DNA from: Roseomonas sp.
Lineage (GTDB): Bacteria > Pseudomonadota > Alphaproteobacteria > Acetobacterales > Acetobacteraceae
Assembly (NCBI GenBank): GCA_020249925.1
Contig: JADCER010000004.1
Location: 151,812 to 215,811, forward strand
Direction: 5' to 3'
DNA length: 64,000 nucleotides
The position numbers and the translations under genes are program-made. Below are positions 34,317-46,118 of this stretch, piece by piece. Position 1 is the first letter of the stretch; each line of letters begins with the position of its first letter. The notes under the pieces were generated by a model. It did no database searches and was not told the DNA's origin. It saw only the letters and a program-made list of their open reading frames with translations.

Positions 34317-35888
34317 CTATCCCCGCCATCCCGCGCTGGCCTTGTTGAGCGCGGCTTCGACCGCCGCTCGCGTCACGTCACGGAAACGCGCCGCCACATG
34401 GCGGTCCGGGCGAATGAGGTAAGCGGCGCCGGGGGCCAGTGCAAAGCGCTCAATCAACATCCTGTCGCTATCCTGGGCGTCGATGATCGGAAGTCCGTCC
34501 ACACCACCGGCGTTGCTACCGTTGCGCCAGCGTAGCAGCGTGAAACCATGGCCCAGTTTTTCGCTGAGATATCCTTCGCCCAAAGGCGCATCAGGAATGG
34601 GCGCGCCAGGTGGGGGCCCTCCCGCCCAAGGCGCCTCATCTGGCGTTGACAAGGGGCTGTTCTGATAGGTGGTTGGCGTTGAAAGTCGTCCCGAATTCAC
34701 GAAGCGCTTGCCGAATGCTGTCTGCCGCGCCAGCGCCAGCGCCGCATTACGAAAACGCAATTCTGCCCTCCGGCGGGGCGCGATGAAATCAGTAGCGCGT
34801 GTTGAATTCAGGATATTCTCATCCGCCGCGGCCGAACGTTCCTGATCATAGCTCGCGATCAGCCCTGCCCCGCCCTGCAGTGCGGCGGCGAGTTTCCAGC
34901 CAAGATTATCCGCATCCTGCACGCCGGAATTGGCACCGCGCGCCCCGAAGGGGGAGACCTGATGCGCGGCGTCCCCAGCAAAAATCACCGGTCCATGCAC
35001 AAAGCTTTGCAGGCGCCGGCATTGAAAGCGATAGACGGAAATCCATTCCAATTCGAAATCACGATGGCCCAGCATGCGTTCAATGCGCGGGCGCACCACT
35101 TCGGGCCGCTTTTCATATTCAGCATCCGCATCGGGTGAAAGTTGCAGGTCAATGCGCCAGATATCATTCGGCTGCTTATGCAAAAGGCAGGATTGACCGC
35201 CGTGAAAAGGCGGATCGAACCAGAACCAGCGTTCCACCGGGAAATCGGCTGTCATGCGTACATCGGCAATCAGGAACTGATCCTCAAACTGCTCACCCAT
35301 GAATTCTAGGCCAAGCATGGTGCGAATGGGCGAACGCGCCCCATCACAAGCAATGACAAAGCGCCCATCAAGCAAATAAGGACCGTCAGGCGTTTCAACC
35401 GTGATGCGCGCGCCTTGTTCACCTGAATGCAGGCCCATCACGCGGTTAAGCCAGCGAAGATCAACCCCAAGTGCCTGCGCACGATCCACCAGGAATTTCT
35501 CGGCGTAATATTGCTGCAAATTGATGAAGGCCGGCATTTTATGGCCAGGCTCAGGCAGCAGATCAAAACCGTATAGCAATTCCTCATGCTGGAAGACCTT
35601 GCCGATATTCCAGCATATTCCCTTTTCCAGCATAGGCGCGGCACAGCCAAGCCTATCCCAAATCTCCAACGTGCGCTTGGCAAAGCAAATGGCGCGCGAA
35701 CCTTCCCCGATCCGGTCCTGATCATCCAGCAGCACGCAATCAATGCCACGCAGCTTGAGATCAATCGCAAGCGTAAGGCCAACCGGTCCAGCACCGATAA
35801 TCACCACAGGATGGGTTGCAGGTGAGGCACGCGTCTGATCCGCATGGCGTTGATAGGCAAAACGCGCAAAGGGTTCGGCGGCCTTCAT
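34317..35888 (-). CDS. FAD-dependent aromatic monooxygenase
   Basis: This is a class A flavoprotein hydroxylase of 523 residues. It shows the FAD-binding VVIIGAGPVGLTLAIDL near residue 28, a middle DG motif (VIACDGARSPIRTMLG), and the ribityl-contact GDAAHQVSPFGARGANSG near residue 306. A C-terminal domain of about 130 residues resembles that of MhpA-like phenol hydroxylases. It overlaps the MBL hydrolase stop by 4 nt and follows hmgA in the operon. That context makes a hydroxyphenylacetate hydroxylase feeding homogentisate a reasonable guess, but substrate cannot be read from sequence. Confidence 0.87.
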   Translation of the reverse strand: MKAAEPFARFAYQRHADQTRASPATHPVVIIGAGPVGLTLAIDLKLRGIDCVLLDDQDRIGEGSRAICFAKRTLEIWDRLGCAAPMLEKGICWNIGKVFQHEELLYGFDLLPEPGHKMPAFINLQQYYAEKFLVDRAQALGVDLRWLNRVMGLHSGEQGARITVETPDGPYLLDGRFVIACDGARSPIRTMLGLEFMGEQFEDQFLIADVRMTADFPVERWFWFDPPFHGGQSCLLHKQPNDIWRIDLQLSPDADAEYEKRPEVVRPRIERMLGHRDFELEWISVYRFQCRRLQSFVHGPVIFAGDAAHQVSPFGARGANSGVQDADNLGWKLAAALQGGAGLIASYDQERSAAADENILNSTRATDFIAPRRRAELRFRNAALALARQTAFGKRFVNSGRLSTPTTYQNSPLSTPDEAPWAGGPPPGAPIPDAPLGEGYLSEKLGHGFTLLRWRNGSNAGGVDGLPIIDAQDSDRMLIERFALAPGAAYLIRPDRHVAARFRDVTRAAVEAALNKASAGWRG

Positions 35889-36769
35889 GCACTGCCGCTT
35901 GACAGTGGCAGCACCAGACCATCGCGCCCAACAACCAATGATCCGCGGTAATGGGCACGTACCGCTTCCACCCAATGCTGCTCTGTCACCAGCGGATCAT
36001 CTGCCGGTACCAGGTGATTGAGCGCGAGCAGCCCTATGCCGGCCTCTGCCGCGATGCGCCCGACATCTTCCGCAAGCGTATGGCTATCCAGCAGATGTTG
36101 CTTCAGGCGCGCGCCATTGCCGACGCGTGCCACCAGCCGATCCACACCTGGTTCATAAATGGCTTCATGCACCAGAATATCTGCGCCGCGTGCAAAGGCG
36201 GCGAGCGGCGGGAAATAGGTTGTATCAGCCGAGAAAACCACCGAACCCGTGCCATGATCAAAGCGCAGCGCGAAACATTCCGTCACCGGGGGGTGTTTCA
36301 CCCGCAAGGCCGAAACCTTCAAGCGTGCATCGGTAAAGACATGGCCTTCGGCATATTCGAGCACCTCTACCATCGCGGCCAGATCAGGCCGTCCTTCATC
36401 CTCAATACGGATCGCAATGTCATAGGAAAGTGAGGCGAGAAAACCCTGCCAGACAGCGCGTGTGCCGACCGGCCCATGCACCACCACTTTTTCCTTCAAT
36501 CCTGCGGTCCAGGCCGTGTGGATCAGCGGCCCCAATTCAAGCACGTGATCCGAATGCAGATGGGTGATGATGATATTGCGCAATGCCGGTAGGGGCATTC
36601 CCGCTTCCACCAGTCCACGCGTCACGCCAAGCCCGCAATCAATCACGTAAGGATGGCCGCAAATCTCGAGCAAATGCGCGGTGGGTGAAGGCCCGCCCTT
36701 GCGAATCGCAGGCCCACCCTTGGTGCCGAGCAACACGAGCCGATCCTGATGGGGTGGCGTGATACTCAT
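35885..36769 (-). CDS. Metallo-beta-lactamase-fold hydrolase
   Basis: This is a zinc hydrolase of the RNase Z/arylsulfatase-like branch of the fold. In 294 residues it has the HxHxDH motif (IIITHLHSDHVLELG near residue 74), a bridging aspartate in VFSADTTYFPPL near residue 182, and the final histidine in LNHLVPADDP. It lies 1 nt after hmgA and overlaps the FAD monooxygenase start by 4 nt, so it is co-translated with aromatic-degradation enzymes. The fold is clear; the substrate is unknown, perhaps an ester or lactone intermediate. Confidence 0.86.
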   Translation of the reverse strand: MSITPPHQDRLVLLGTKGGPAIRKGGPSPTAHLLEICGHPYVIDCGLGVTRGLVEAGMPLPALRNIIITHLHSDHVLELGPLIHTAWTAGLKEKVVVHGPVGTRAVWQGFLASLSYDIAIRIEDEGRPDLAAMVEVLEYAEGHVFTDARLKVSALRVKHPPVTECFALRFDHGTGSVVFSADTTYFPPLAAFARGADILVHEAIYEPGVDRLVARVGNGARLKQHLLDSHTLAEDVGRIAAEAGIGLLALNHLVPADDPLVTEQHWVEAVRAHYRGSLVVGRDGLVLPLSSGSA

Positions 36770-36770
36770 C

Positions 36771-38105
36771 TCACCAGGCCTGTTTCTTCTTGGGGTTGAA
36801 GCGCTTTTGCAAACCATCCCAACAGCCGATGTAATTCTTCTGCAAGCCGGGCAGCTTCGCCGCATGGGCGGTCACGCGCTGCGGGAAACGGGTTTCGAAC
36901 ATGAAGGCCATGGTGCCGGTCAGCTTCACAGGCTTCAGTTCAGTATTGGAGGCATGCTCAAACGCTACTGCATCAGGGCCGTGCGGCAGCATTTGATTAT
37001 GCAGTGAAAAGCCGCCGGGCACGAAGCCTTCAGGCTTCGCATCATAAACGCCATAGATCAGGCCCATGAATTCACTCATGACATTGCGGTGATACCAGGG
37101 CGGGCGGAAGGTATTTTCCGCCACCATCCAGCGTTCCGGAAAGATCACGAAATCGATATTGGCGGTGCCTTCCTCGCCAGAAGGGGAGGTGAGCACCGTA
37201 AAAATCGAAGGGTCCGGATGGTCAAAGGAAATCGAGCCGACCGCGGCATAACGCCTTAGATCATATTTGTAGGGATAGTAATTCCCGTGCCAGGCAACGA
37301 CATCCAAGGGCGATTGGCCGATCTCGGTCACAAAAATATCGCCGCCCCATTTGACGAAGAGTTTCGATGGCGCTTCCTCATCCTCATAAGCTGCGATGGG
37401 GGTCAGAAAATCTCGTGCATTCGCCAGACAATTGGCGCCGATTGGGCCGCGATTGGGCAGGGTGAAGGGCGCAGCGTAATTTTCGCAGACATAGGCGCGT
37501 GCCGGCCCATCCGGGATTTCGCAGCGAAAGATGATGCCGCGCGGGATCACGCAAATCTCGCCCGGCTCAATCTCCATCACGCCGAATTCAGTGCAGAAGC
37601 GCAGCCGGCCTTGCTGCGCCACAATCAACAATTCGCCATCGGCATTGGAGAAATACTCGTGCCGCATGGACCGTGTGATGAAGGCGATATGCGCGGCCAT
37701 GCCGGTTTGCGTATCCGAATCACCAGCGGTCGTGATGGTGGTAAGGCCTTCCACAAAACTGACGCGCTTGCGCGGCATGGGCATAGGATCCCAACGATAT
37801 TGCCCAAGCATGGGCTGGCGCTCAGCGGCATTGGGCGCGGTGCGGATCAGGCCAGGATCAACTGCGCGGTAGAAGCCGGAATGCTTCACGCTCGGGCGAA
37901 TGCGATAAAGCCAGGAGCGTTCATTCTTGCTCTGCGGCGCCGTGAAGGCCGAACCGGAAAGCTGTTCAGCATAAAGCCCGTAATGGCAGTTCTGCGGCGA
38001 ATTGCGCCCGACTGGCAGGGCATCGGGCAGCGCTTCCGTCTCAAAGGAATTGCCGAAGCCGGTCATGTATACCGGCGCCGTCATGAGCGGTTTGGTCTTC
38101 GGCAT
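36771..38105 (-). CDS. hmgA: Homogentisate 1,2-dioxygenase
   Basis: HmgA opens the ring of homogentisate to maleylacetoacetate in tyrosine and phenylalanine breakdown. The 444-residue protein starts [20 protein letters not shown] and contains the iron site His-339 and Glu-345 in [15 protein letters not shown], and His-375 in NQMLPHGPD. The upstream part of the longer open frame has no similarity, so ATG 38105 is chosen. The usual partners maiA and fahA are not in this window. Instead it is followed by an MBL hydrolase and an FAD monooxygenase, and preceded by a Bug-type binding protein and pcaGH. Confidence 0.97.
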   Translation of the reverse strand: MPKTKPLMTAPVYMTGFGNSFETEALPDALPVGRNSPQNCHYGLYAEQLSGSAFTAPQSKNERSWLYRIRPSVKHSGFYRAVDPGLIRTAPNAAERQPMLGQYRWDPMPMPRKRVSFVEGLTTITTAGDSDTQTGMAAHIAFITRSMRHEYFSNADGELLIVAQQGRLRFCTEFGVMEIEPGEICVIPRGIIFRCEIPDGPARAYVCENYAAPFTLPNRGPIGANCLANARDFLTPIAAYEDEEAPSKLFVKWGGDIFVTEIGQSPLDVVAWHGNYYPYKYDLRRYAAVGSISFDHPDPSIFTVLTSPSGEEGTANIDFVIFPERWMVAENTFRPPWYHRNVMSEFMGLIYGVYDAKPEGFVPGGFSLHNQMLPHGPDAVAFEHASNTELKPVKLTGTMAFMFETRFPQRVTAHAAKLPGLQKNYIGCWDGLQKRFNPKKKQAW

Positions 38106-38124
38106 GGCTTTGCTCCGGCGCGGG

Positions 38125-39102
38125 TTATTCCACTTTCGCGCCGGAAATGCGCACCAGTTCCGCGACGCGCGGCATCTCGGCGGCGAAGAAAGCCGTGAAT
38201 TCCTCCGGGGTGCTGCCCACCGGTTCATAGCCAAGGGACAGCACGCGTTCGCGTATCTGCGGGTCTCTCAACCCGGCCGCCAAGGCTTGCGAGATGCGCT
38301 GCACCGTGGCTGGCGGCGTGCCGGCCGGCGCAAAGGCACCAAGCCAGGATGAAAACTCGTAGCCCGGCACCACTTCCGCGACCGCCGGCACATCCGGAAA
38401 TTCTGGTGCGCGCTGGGCGCGTGTAATGGCCAGTGCCCGCACCTGATCGCCGCGGATTTGCTGTACGGTTTCCACGATGGGCGAAAACACAATATCCACG
38501 CGCCCGGCGACAAGATCCGTCATGGCCGGCGCCCCGCCGCGATAATTGATGTGCGTGAATTGCACCTTCGCCAAATGCTCAAACAGGGCGGCGGCGAAAT
38601 GCTGCGAAGACCCTGCCCCGGCCGTACCGACATTAACGCGCCTCGGATTGGCGCGCGCAAAAGCGACCAGATCAGCAAGGCTACGCGCCTGAAAGCCCGG
38701 ATGCGCCACCAGCATGTTCGAACTTTTCACAAACAACGATACTGCCGTGAAATCCTTCACCGGATCAAAGGGCAGGTTGCGATAGAGCGCCGCATTCACC
38801 GCCTGAGACCCCATGGAGGCGACCACCAGCGTATGCCCATCTGGTGCGCTGCGCGCCACATGTTCGGTCGCGATGTTTCCTGCCGCACCCACGCGGTTTT
38901 CCACCACGGCTGGCTGAGGCAGGGCTGCGCTTAGTGCCTGCGCCATCAGCCGGCCGGTCGTGTCAGTGGACCCACCGGCGGCAAAGCCCACTACAAGTCG
39001 AATAGGCCGGTTTGGCACCCATTCCATGCCTTGCGCAGCGGCACCGCGCATCACCAACGGCGTGGCCGCCATGCCCGCCATCAAGCCCCGACGATTGATC
39101 AT
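38125..39102 (-). CDS. Tripartite tricarboxylate transporter (Bug/TctC) substrate-binding protein
   Basis: This is a periplasmic extracytoplasmic binding protein of the TctC/Bug family; many such proteins are orphan and bind organic or aromatic acids. The 325-residue precursor starts [20 protein letters not shown] with an RR-type signal, followed by the family's first strand [20 protein letters not shown] and later [39 protein letters not shown] and [19 protein letters not shown] strong GGGAGGGA ribosome-binding site precedes ATG 39102. No TctA or TctB gene is nearby. It sits between pcaG and hmgA, which suggests an aromatic-acid ligand. Confidence 0.9.
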   Translation of the reverse strand: MINRRGLMAGMAATPLVMRGAAAQGMEWVPNRPIRLVVGFAAGGSTDTTGRLMAQALSAALPQPAVVENRVGAAGNIATEHVARSAPDGHTLVVASMGSQAVNAALYRNLPFDPVKDFTAVSLFVKSSNMLVAHPGFQARSLADLVAFARANPRRVNVGTAGAGSSQHFAAALFEHLAKVQFTHINYRGGAPAMTDLVAGRVDIVFSPIVETVQQIRGDQVRALAITRAQRAPEFPDVPAVAEVVPGYEFSSWLGAFAPAGTPPATVQRISQALAAGLRDPQIRERVLSLGYEPVGSTPEEFTAFFAAEMPRVAELVRISGAKVE

Positions 39103-39125
39103 GATGTCCCTCCCCCCTTTTTTTA

Positions 39126-39758
39126 TCACACGTCGAAGAAAACCGTCTCCGCCGCGCCCTGCAAATGAATATCGAAGACATAGGTGTTCTCGGCGCCATT
39201 CACCCGTTGCGCAATCAGCGTCTTGCGCCGTTCCGGCTGTTCGATAAGGCGCAGCACCGGGTCTTCCGCATTCGCCGCTGGCTCGTCTTCAAAGTAAAGC
39301 CGCGTCAGCAGCCCAAGATTGATGCCGCGCGCTACAATCCAAACCTGTATATGCGGCGCGAGGAACCCCTCTCCATGCCGACGCGCCACGCGCCCCGGCT
39401 TGATGGTGGCGAATGACCATGTGCCGGTTTCAAAATCCGTCCCCGTGCGCCCCCAGCCGCGAAAACCCGCATCGCGCGGCCCCGGGGCCTGATCCGCCGG
39501 ATGGTTGAAACGGCCAAAGGAATCCGCCTGCCAGATTTCCACCAGCGCATCGCGAATAACCGCGCCGGTGCCATCATAAATCCGCCCTTCGATACGAATG
39601 CGTTCGCCCTTGATCTCAGGGCCAAGCGTGATGGCACCAAGATTATTCTCGAAGATATCGAAGCCGGCCTGGCGCGGGATCAGGCCGATATGCACAAAGG
39701 GTCCCGCGGTTTGGGAAGGGGTTTCGGGCAAATAGCCAAGCGCATCGGGTGTGATCAT
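39126..39758 (-). CDS. pcaG: Protocatechuate 3,4-dioxygenase alpha subunit
   Basis: PcaG is the non-iron structural subunit of the intradiol dioxygenase that cleaves protocatechuate to beta-carboxymuconate. The 210 residues start MITPDALGYLPETPSQTAGP, the typical alpha-subunit opening, and contain GRIYDGTGAVIRDALVEIWQ and IKPGRVARRHGEGFLAPHIQ, with the iron-ligand tyrosine position replaced as expected for the alpha chain. It follows pcaH by 6 nt and precedes the Bug-type binding protein. Confidence 0.95.
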   Translation of the reverse strand: MITPDALGYLPETPSQTAGPFVHIGLIPRQAGFDIFENNLGAITLGPEIKGERIRIEGRIYDGTGAVIRDALVEIWQADSFGRFNHPADQAPGPRDAGFRGWGRTGTDFETGTWSFATIKPGRVARRHGEGFLAPHIQVWIVARGINLGLLTRLYFEDEPAANAEDPVLRLIEQPERRKTLIAQRVNGAENTYVFDIHLQGAAETVFFDV

Positions 39759-39764
39759 GGCGGT

Positions 39765-41885
<2,121 letters not shown>

Positions 41886-42019
41886 ACGCTTGGCCCGACC
41901 AGCGGGGCTTAAAACTGCTTTTTGCTTGCTGGCACCTGAGGGTAATGCTAGCCAAAGACCAGAAAAAACCGCCGCTTCGGCCCGGACCAACATGATCCGG
42001 CAAAGATAAAGGAACGTCC

Positions 42020-43063
42020 ATGAACTTGTCCCGCCGCGCAAGCCTTGCCCTTGGCATCGGCGCCCTTGCCAGCCCGCTGGTTGTTCGTGATCTGAAGGCG
42101 CAGGCGCAAGTTACGCTGCGTCTGCATCACTTCCTGCCGCCTGCGTCCAATGGCCAGCAGCGCTTCCTGGCCCCCTGGGCGCAGCGGATTGAACAAGCCT
42201 CTGGCGGGCGGCTGCGCATTCAGATTTTCCCCGCCATGCAACTTGGTGGCGCACCACCGCAGCTTTTCGATCAGGCGCGCGATGGTGTCGCGGATATTGT
42301 CTGGACGCTGCCCGGCAATACGCCCGGTCGTTTTCCGCGCATTGAAGCCTTTGAACTGCCCTTCGTCGCCTCTCGCCGCGCCATCACCAATTCCCGCGCG
42401 CTGCAGGAATATGGCGAACAGCATCTTGTAGAAGAATTCCGCGAAGTGAAGCCGCTTTGCTGGTGGGCGCATGATCATGGCGTGATCCATGCCAATAAGC
42501 GCGTCGCGCGGCTTGAGGATATGGCCGGCTTGCGGCTGCGCTTCCCGACGCGCCTTTGCGGTGAGGCCCTGCGCGCCTTGGGGGCACAGGCAATCGGCAT
42601 GCCCATTCCGCAAGTGCCCGAATCCCTTGCTCAGCGCGTGTTGGATGGCACGGTGGTACCCTGGGAAGTGGTGCCCGCGATCCGCGTGCATGAATTGGTG
42701 CGCTATCATACCGAAATACCGGGCTCACCCACGCTTTACACCGCGACCTTTGTGCTGGCCATGAACCGCGCGCGCTATGATGGGCTGCCCGCTGATCTTC
42801 GGCAGATATTGGATGCCAATTCCGGCATGGTCGCCGCCAGCATGGCCGGTGAGGCCTGGGATGCCGCGGCGGAAGCGACGCTCACCATCGTGCGCGCCCG
42901 GCCGGGCAATACCATCACAAGCCTCCCGCAGGAGGAGGTGGCGCGTTTCCGCACCGCCACCCAAGGCGTGACCGATACCTGGCTGCGGCAGGCAACAGAA
43001 CGCGGCCTGCCGGCGGAACGCCTGCTCGCTGATGCCCGCGCAGCACTACAGAAACACGCGTGA
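42020..43063 (+). CDS. dctP: TRAP transporter substrate-binding protein DctP
   Basis: This is the periplasmic binding protein of a tripartite ATP-independent periplasmic transporter for organic acids. The 347-residue precursor starts MNLSRRASLALGIGALASPL (RR-type signal). It contains the DctP landmarks LRLHHFLPPASNGQQRFLAP, GRLRIQIFPAMQLGGAPPQL and the helix DLRQILDANSGMVAASMAGE. It heads a dctP-dctQ-dctM operon with 4-nt overlaps, 134 bp downstream of pobA. The neighbours suggest an aromatic or related carboxylate as substrate (inference). Confidence 0.93.
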   Translation: MNLSRRASLALGIGALASPLVVRDLKAQAQVTLRLHHFLPPASNGQQRFLAPWAQRIEQASGGRLRIQIFPAMQLGGAPPQLFDQARDGVADIVWTLPGNTPGRFPRIEAFELPFVASRRAITNSRALQEYGEQHLVEEFREVKPLCWWAHDHGVIHANKRVARLEDMAGLRLRFPTRLCGEALRALGAQAIGMPIPQVPESLAQRVLDGTVVPWEVVPAIRVHELVRYHTEIPGSPTLYTATFVLAMNRARYDGLPADLRQILDANSGMVAASMAGEAWDAAAEATLTIVRARPGNTITSLPQEEVARFRTATQGVTDTWLRQATERGLPAERLLADARAALQKHA

Positions 43064-43581
43064 GCGAAAACTCCGGCGGCACCCTCGATCGGGCAACATC
43101 TGAAACCGGGGTGCGTCTGCTTGACCGTCTTGCGCGCCTGCTCGCGCTGCTTGGTGGCGCCTTGGCGGTTTGCCTGGCGCTGCTGGTCAGTACCTCCATC
43201 ACCTTGCGCGCGCTGGGGCTCGGCGGCGTGCGTGGGGATTTTGAATTCGTGCAAATGGGCGTTGCGCTGATCGTGTTTGCCTTCATGCCCTGGTGCCAGG
43301 CGCGGCGCGGCAATGTGATGGTGGATAGCTTCACCACGAAACTACCGCAGCGCTTTCAGGCAGTGCTCGATGCGCTCTGGGAAGTTGTCTTTGCCGCCAT
43401 GATGGCGTTGATTGCCTGGCGCCTTGGCGCGGGCGCGCTGGATGCGGCCAAAAGTGCTACCACCACCATGGTCCTGCTATTGCCCATCGCACCCGCCATC
43501 GCCGCTTGCGCCGCGCTTGCTGGCTTCACCGCGCTGGTGGCACTAGCGATGGCTATGGCACGGCTCAGGGGCAGCGCATGA
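43060..43581 (+). CDS. dctQ: TRAP transporter small membrane subunit DctQ
   Basis: This is the four-helix membrane subunit of the TRAP transporter. The 173 residues show the DctQ pattern: a first helix (LLALLGGALAVCLALLVS), a second with FEFVQMGVALIVFAFMPWCQ, the conserved RRGNVMVDSFTTKLP loop, and two more helices. The ATG/GTG at 43060 overlaps dctP by 4 nt, and its stop overlaps dctM. Confidence 0.9.
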   Translation: MSENSGGTLDRATSETGVRLLDRLARLLALLGGALAVCLALLVSTSITLRALGLGGVRGDFEFVQMGVALIVFAFMPWCQARRGNVMVDSFTTKLPQRFQAVLDALWEVVFAAMMALIAWRLGAGALDAAKSATTTMVLLLPIAPAIAACAALAGFTALVALAMAMARLRGSA

Positions 43582-44900
43582 GCGGCTTGGAAATTGCCAT
43601 TCTTGGCTTCGTCGCCATGCTGGGGCTGATCGCGCTCCGCATGCCGGTGGGGCTGGCGATGCTGGTGGTGGGCGCCTTTGGCTATATTCACCTAACCAGC
43701 CTGCAAGCCTTTCTGTCCTACATCAAAACCACGCCCTATCATAACTTTGCCAATTACACGCTTTCGGTCATTCCGCTTTTTATCCTGATGGGGGCGCTGG
43801 CCGAGGTTTCAGGGCTTTCCACCGACCTGTTTCGCGCCGCGCGCGCCTGGATCGGGCATCGCCGCGGCGGGCTTGCTTCGAGCACGATCGGCGCCTGCAC
43901 GGCCTTCGGCGCCATTTGCGGTTCTTCTGTTGCCACAACGGCAACTTTCGGGCGTACGGCGCTGCCGGAATTCCGTCGCTATGGCTATGATCTTGGCTTC
44001 GCCACCGGCACCATTGCAGTGGGCGGTACGCTTGGCATTCTGATACCGCCTTCGGTGATCCTGGTGGTTTATGCGATTTCCACGGAACAGAATATCGTCA
44101 AGCTGTTTCAGGCCGCGCTGATTCCGGGCGTGCTTGCCACTGCCTTTTATCTTTGCGTCATCGCCTACATGGTGCGGCGCAATCCCGGCCTGGCGCCGCC
44201 AAGCGAGAAGCTCCCCATGGCCGAACGCTGGCGCGCCTTGGCCGGGGCATGGCCGGCGGCGCTTGTCACCATTGTCATGCTGGGCGGCATTTACGGCGGT
44301 ATATTCACGCCAACGGAAGGCGCCGCCGCCGGAGCGACTGCCATGTTGCTGGTGGGGCTGGCGCGGCGCAGCATTGGCTTCAAGGAATTCGGCACGGCGC
44401 TGATCCGCACCGCGGAAACCACGGCGATGATTTTCATGATCCTGCTGGGGGCCGAGGTGTTCAACGCCTTCCTCGCCTTTTCGCAATTACCGATGGAAGC
44501 CGCGCAAGCCATTGCAGGGCTTGGCCTGCCGCCGCATGCGGTACTGGTCATGCTGCTGGCCTTCTACATCCTGCTTGGCGCGGTGATGGATGAATTGGCG
44601 ATGATCCTGCTGACCCTGCCAGTATTCTTCCCCATCGTCACTGCGCTGGATTTCGGCATGGGCGCGGATGACGTGGCAGTGTGGTTCGGCATTCTGGTGT
44701 TGATCGTCTGCGGCATCGGCCTGGCGGCGCCGCCGATTGGTTTGAATGTCTTTGTCGTGAATGCCATTGCGCGGGATGTGCCGATGTTCGCCACCTACCG
44801 TGCCGTGGCTCCCTTCGTGGTGGCGGATGTGCTGCGCCTGGCGCTGGTGGTGATGTTCCCAAGCCTGGCGCTATGGGTGATGTGGGTGCTGGCGGATTGA
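43578..44900 (+). CDS. dctM: TRAP transporter large membrane subunit DctM
   Basis: This is the ion-coupled channel subunit of the TRAP system. The 440 residues contain about twelve hydrophobic helices and the DctM signatures FGAICGSSVATTATFGRTAL near residue 113, VGGTLGILIPPSVILVVYAI near residue 151, PTEGAAAGATAMLLVG and GLAAPPIGLNVFVVNAIA. The ATG overlaps the dctQ stop as ATGA; the open frame further upstream is not part of the protein. Confidence 0.95.
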   Translation: MSGLEIAILGFVAMLGLIALRMPVGLAMLVVGAFGYIHLTSLQAFLSYIKTTPYHNFANYTLSVIPLFILMGALAEVSGLSTDLFRAARAWIGHRRGGLASSTIGACTAFGAICGSSVATTATFGRTALPEFRRYGYDLGFATGTIAVGGTLGILIPPSVILVVYAISTEQNIVKLFQAALIPGVLATAFYLCVIAYMVRRNPGLAPPSEKLPMAERWRALAGAWPAALVTIVMLGGIYGGIFTPTEGAAAGATAMLLVGLARRSIGFKEFGTALIRTAETTAMIFMILLGAEVFNAFLAFSQLPMEAAQAIAGLGLPPHAVLVMLLAFYILLGAVMDELAMILLTLPVFFPIVTALDFGMGADDVAVWFGILVLIVCGIGLAAPPIGLNVFVVNAIARDVPMFATYRAVAPFVVADVLRLALVVMFPSLALWVMWVLAD

Positions 44901-45122
44901 TGGCGTGATCGCATTTTCTGGAGAGCCAAGTGACTTAACTTGTCTTGAAAGTATTCTGATGCCAACGCCACGGCAGAGCGGCGCTTAGGCCCGCCACCTT
45001 CCAGAGCTACCGCCTCGTTCTTCGCTTTCCCGAGGAATGCGCCATCAAGATGAGCTCTGAGGAAGCGCAGTTTCGGTAAGGCGTCGTGGTGATCCTCGCC
45101 ATCTGCTGGCCGAACGGATACA

Positions 45123-46049
45123 TCACCGCGCGCGTCTGGTGGTTCTGCCGCCCTGCACCAAGTTGTCACGCGCCGCCGCCAGTACCTCCTTCGTCAGCGC
45201 CGCCAACAGACGCGCGCCGAGCCGCGCATGCTGCCAGTGCAGCGCGACGTCCAGTCGCCGGCCGGGTACGAGTTCCACCAATCGGCCAGCCGCCAGATGG
45301 TCGGCAATGAGCGGTAGCGGGTTCATCGCCCAGCCGAGGCCAGCCAGGGCACCATCCAGAAAGCCCTGCGTGGCGGGCACCCAATGCACGGGCGCATCCA
45401 AAGACTCGATCCCTAACGCCTCTCGCGCCCAGCGGGCCTGCAACCCGTCGCGTCGGTCGAAACGCAGCATCGGCGCCAAGGCCAGTGCGGCCGGTTTAAA
45501 CCCAACGGGGAAGTGGCGGCGCAGCCAGACGGGGCTCGCCACCGCGGCGTAGCGCAAAGCGCCCAGTGGAACGGTGCGGCAGCCCTGGACCGGCCTGGGG
45601 TCGGCGGTCACCGCTGCCAATACGGCTCCGGAACGGAGACGCTCGGCAGTGTGGCCCTCATCGTCAAGCACGAGGTCAAGCAGGGCACCACTGCACTCCG
45701 CGAAACGGGCGGCGGCGGGCAAGAACCACGTGCCTAGGCTGTCGGCATTGACCGCAACGCGCAGCGTGGTCGGGCCGGATAAACCCTTGGCGATGGCGGG
45801 CAGCGCGGCAGCAAGCTCACCCTCCAGAAGCCGTACCTGCTCGGCATGGGCATATAGCTTTGCCCCTGCCTCGGTCGGCACTGGCGGTTGGCCACGCACC
45901 ACCAGCACAGCACCCAGCCGCTCCTCCAACGCGCGGACGCGCTGAGACACGGCTGAAGGCGTGACGCCGAGCACGGCAGCTGCGCGCTCGAAGCCGCCTT
46001 CGCGGATGACGGCCGCGAGCGCAGCCAGGGCGGGGTAGTCTAACGACAT
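45123..46049 (-). CDS. argP: LysR-family regulator ArgP (LysG/IciA type)
   Basis: This transcription regulator senses lysine and arginine and activates the exporter gene argO. The 308 residues start MSLDYPALAALAAVIREGGF and have the N-terminal winged HTH (FERAAAVLGVTPSAVSQRVR, then LEERLGAVLVVRG) and a periplasmic-binding-like effector domain (AVNADSLGTWFLPA). It is divergent from argO across 69 bp holding a perfect inverted repeat. Base usage is richer in C/G-ending codons than most neighbours, a possible sign of separate history. Confidence 0.93.
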   Translation of the reverse strand: MSLDYPALAALAAVIREGGFERAAAVLGVTPSAVSQRVRALEERLGAVLVVRGQPPVPTEAGAKLYAHAEQVRLLEGELAAALPAIAKGLSGPTTLRVAVNADSLGTWFLPAAARFAECSGALLDLVLDDEGHTAERLRSGAVLAAVTADPRPVQGCRTVPLGALRYAAVASPVWLRRHFPVGFKPAALALAPMLRFDRRDGLQARWAREALGIESLDAPVHWVPATQGFLDGALAGLGWAMNPLPLIADHLAAGRLVELVPGRRLDVALHWQHARLGARLLAALTKEVLAAARDNLVQGGRTTRRAR

Positions 46050-46050
46050 A

Positions 46051-46088
46051 AGACCAGCTTCATCAGCGTTAGAAATATAAGCTGGTCT
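46051..46088. promoter_or_regulatory. Perfect inverted repeat between argP and argO, probable ArgP operator
   Basis: AGACCAGCTT (46051-46060) and AAGCTGGTCT (46079-46088) form a perfect 10-bp dyad with an 18-bp AT-rich centre, placed in the 69-bp space between the divergent regulator and exporter genes. LysR-type regulators usually bind dyads of this kind at the shared promoter. The operator role is inferred from position. Confidence 0.78.
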
Positions 46089-46118
46089 ACATCACGCGGA
46101 GCCGCCATCACAATCGCC

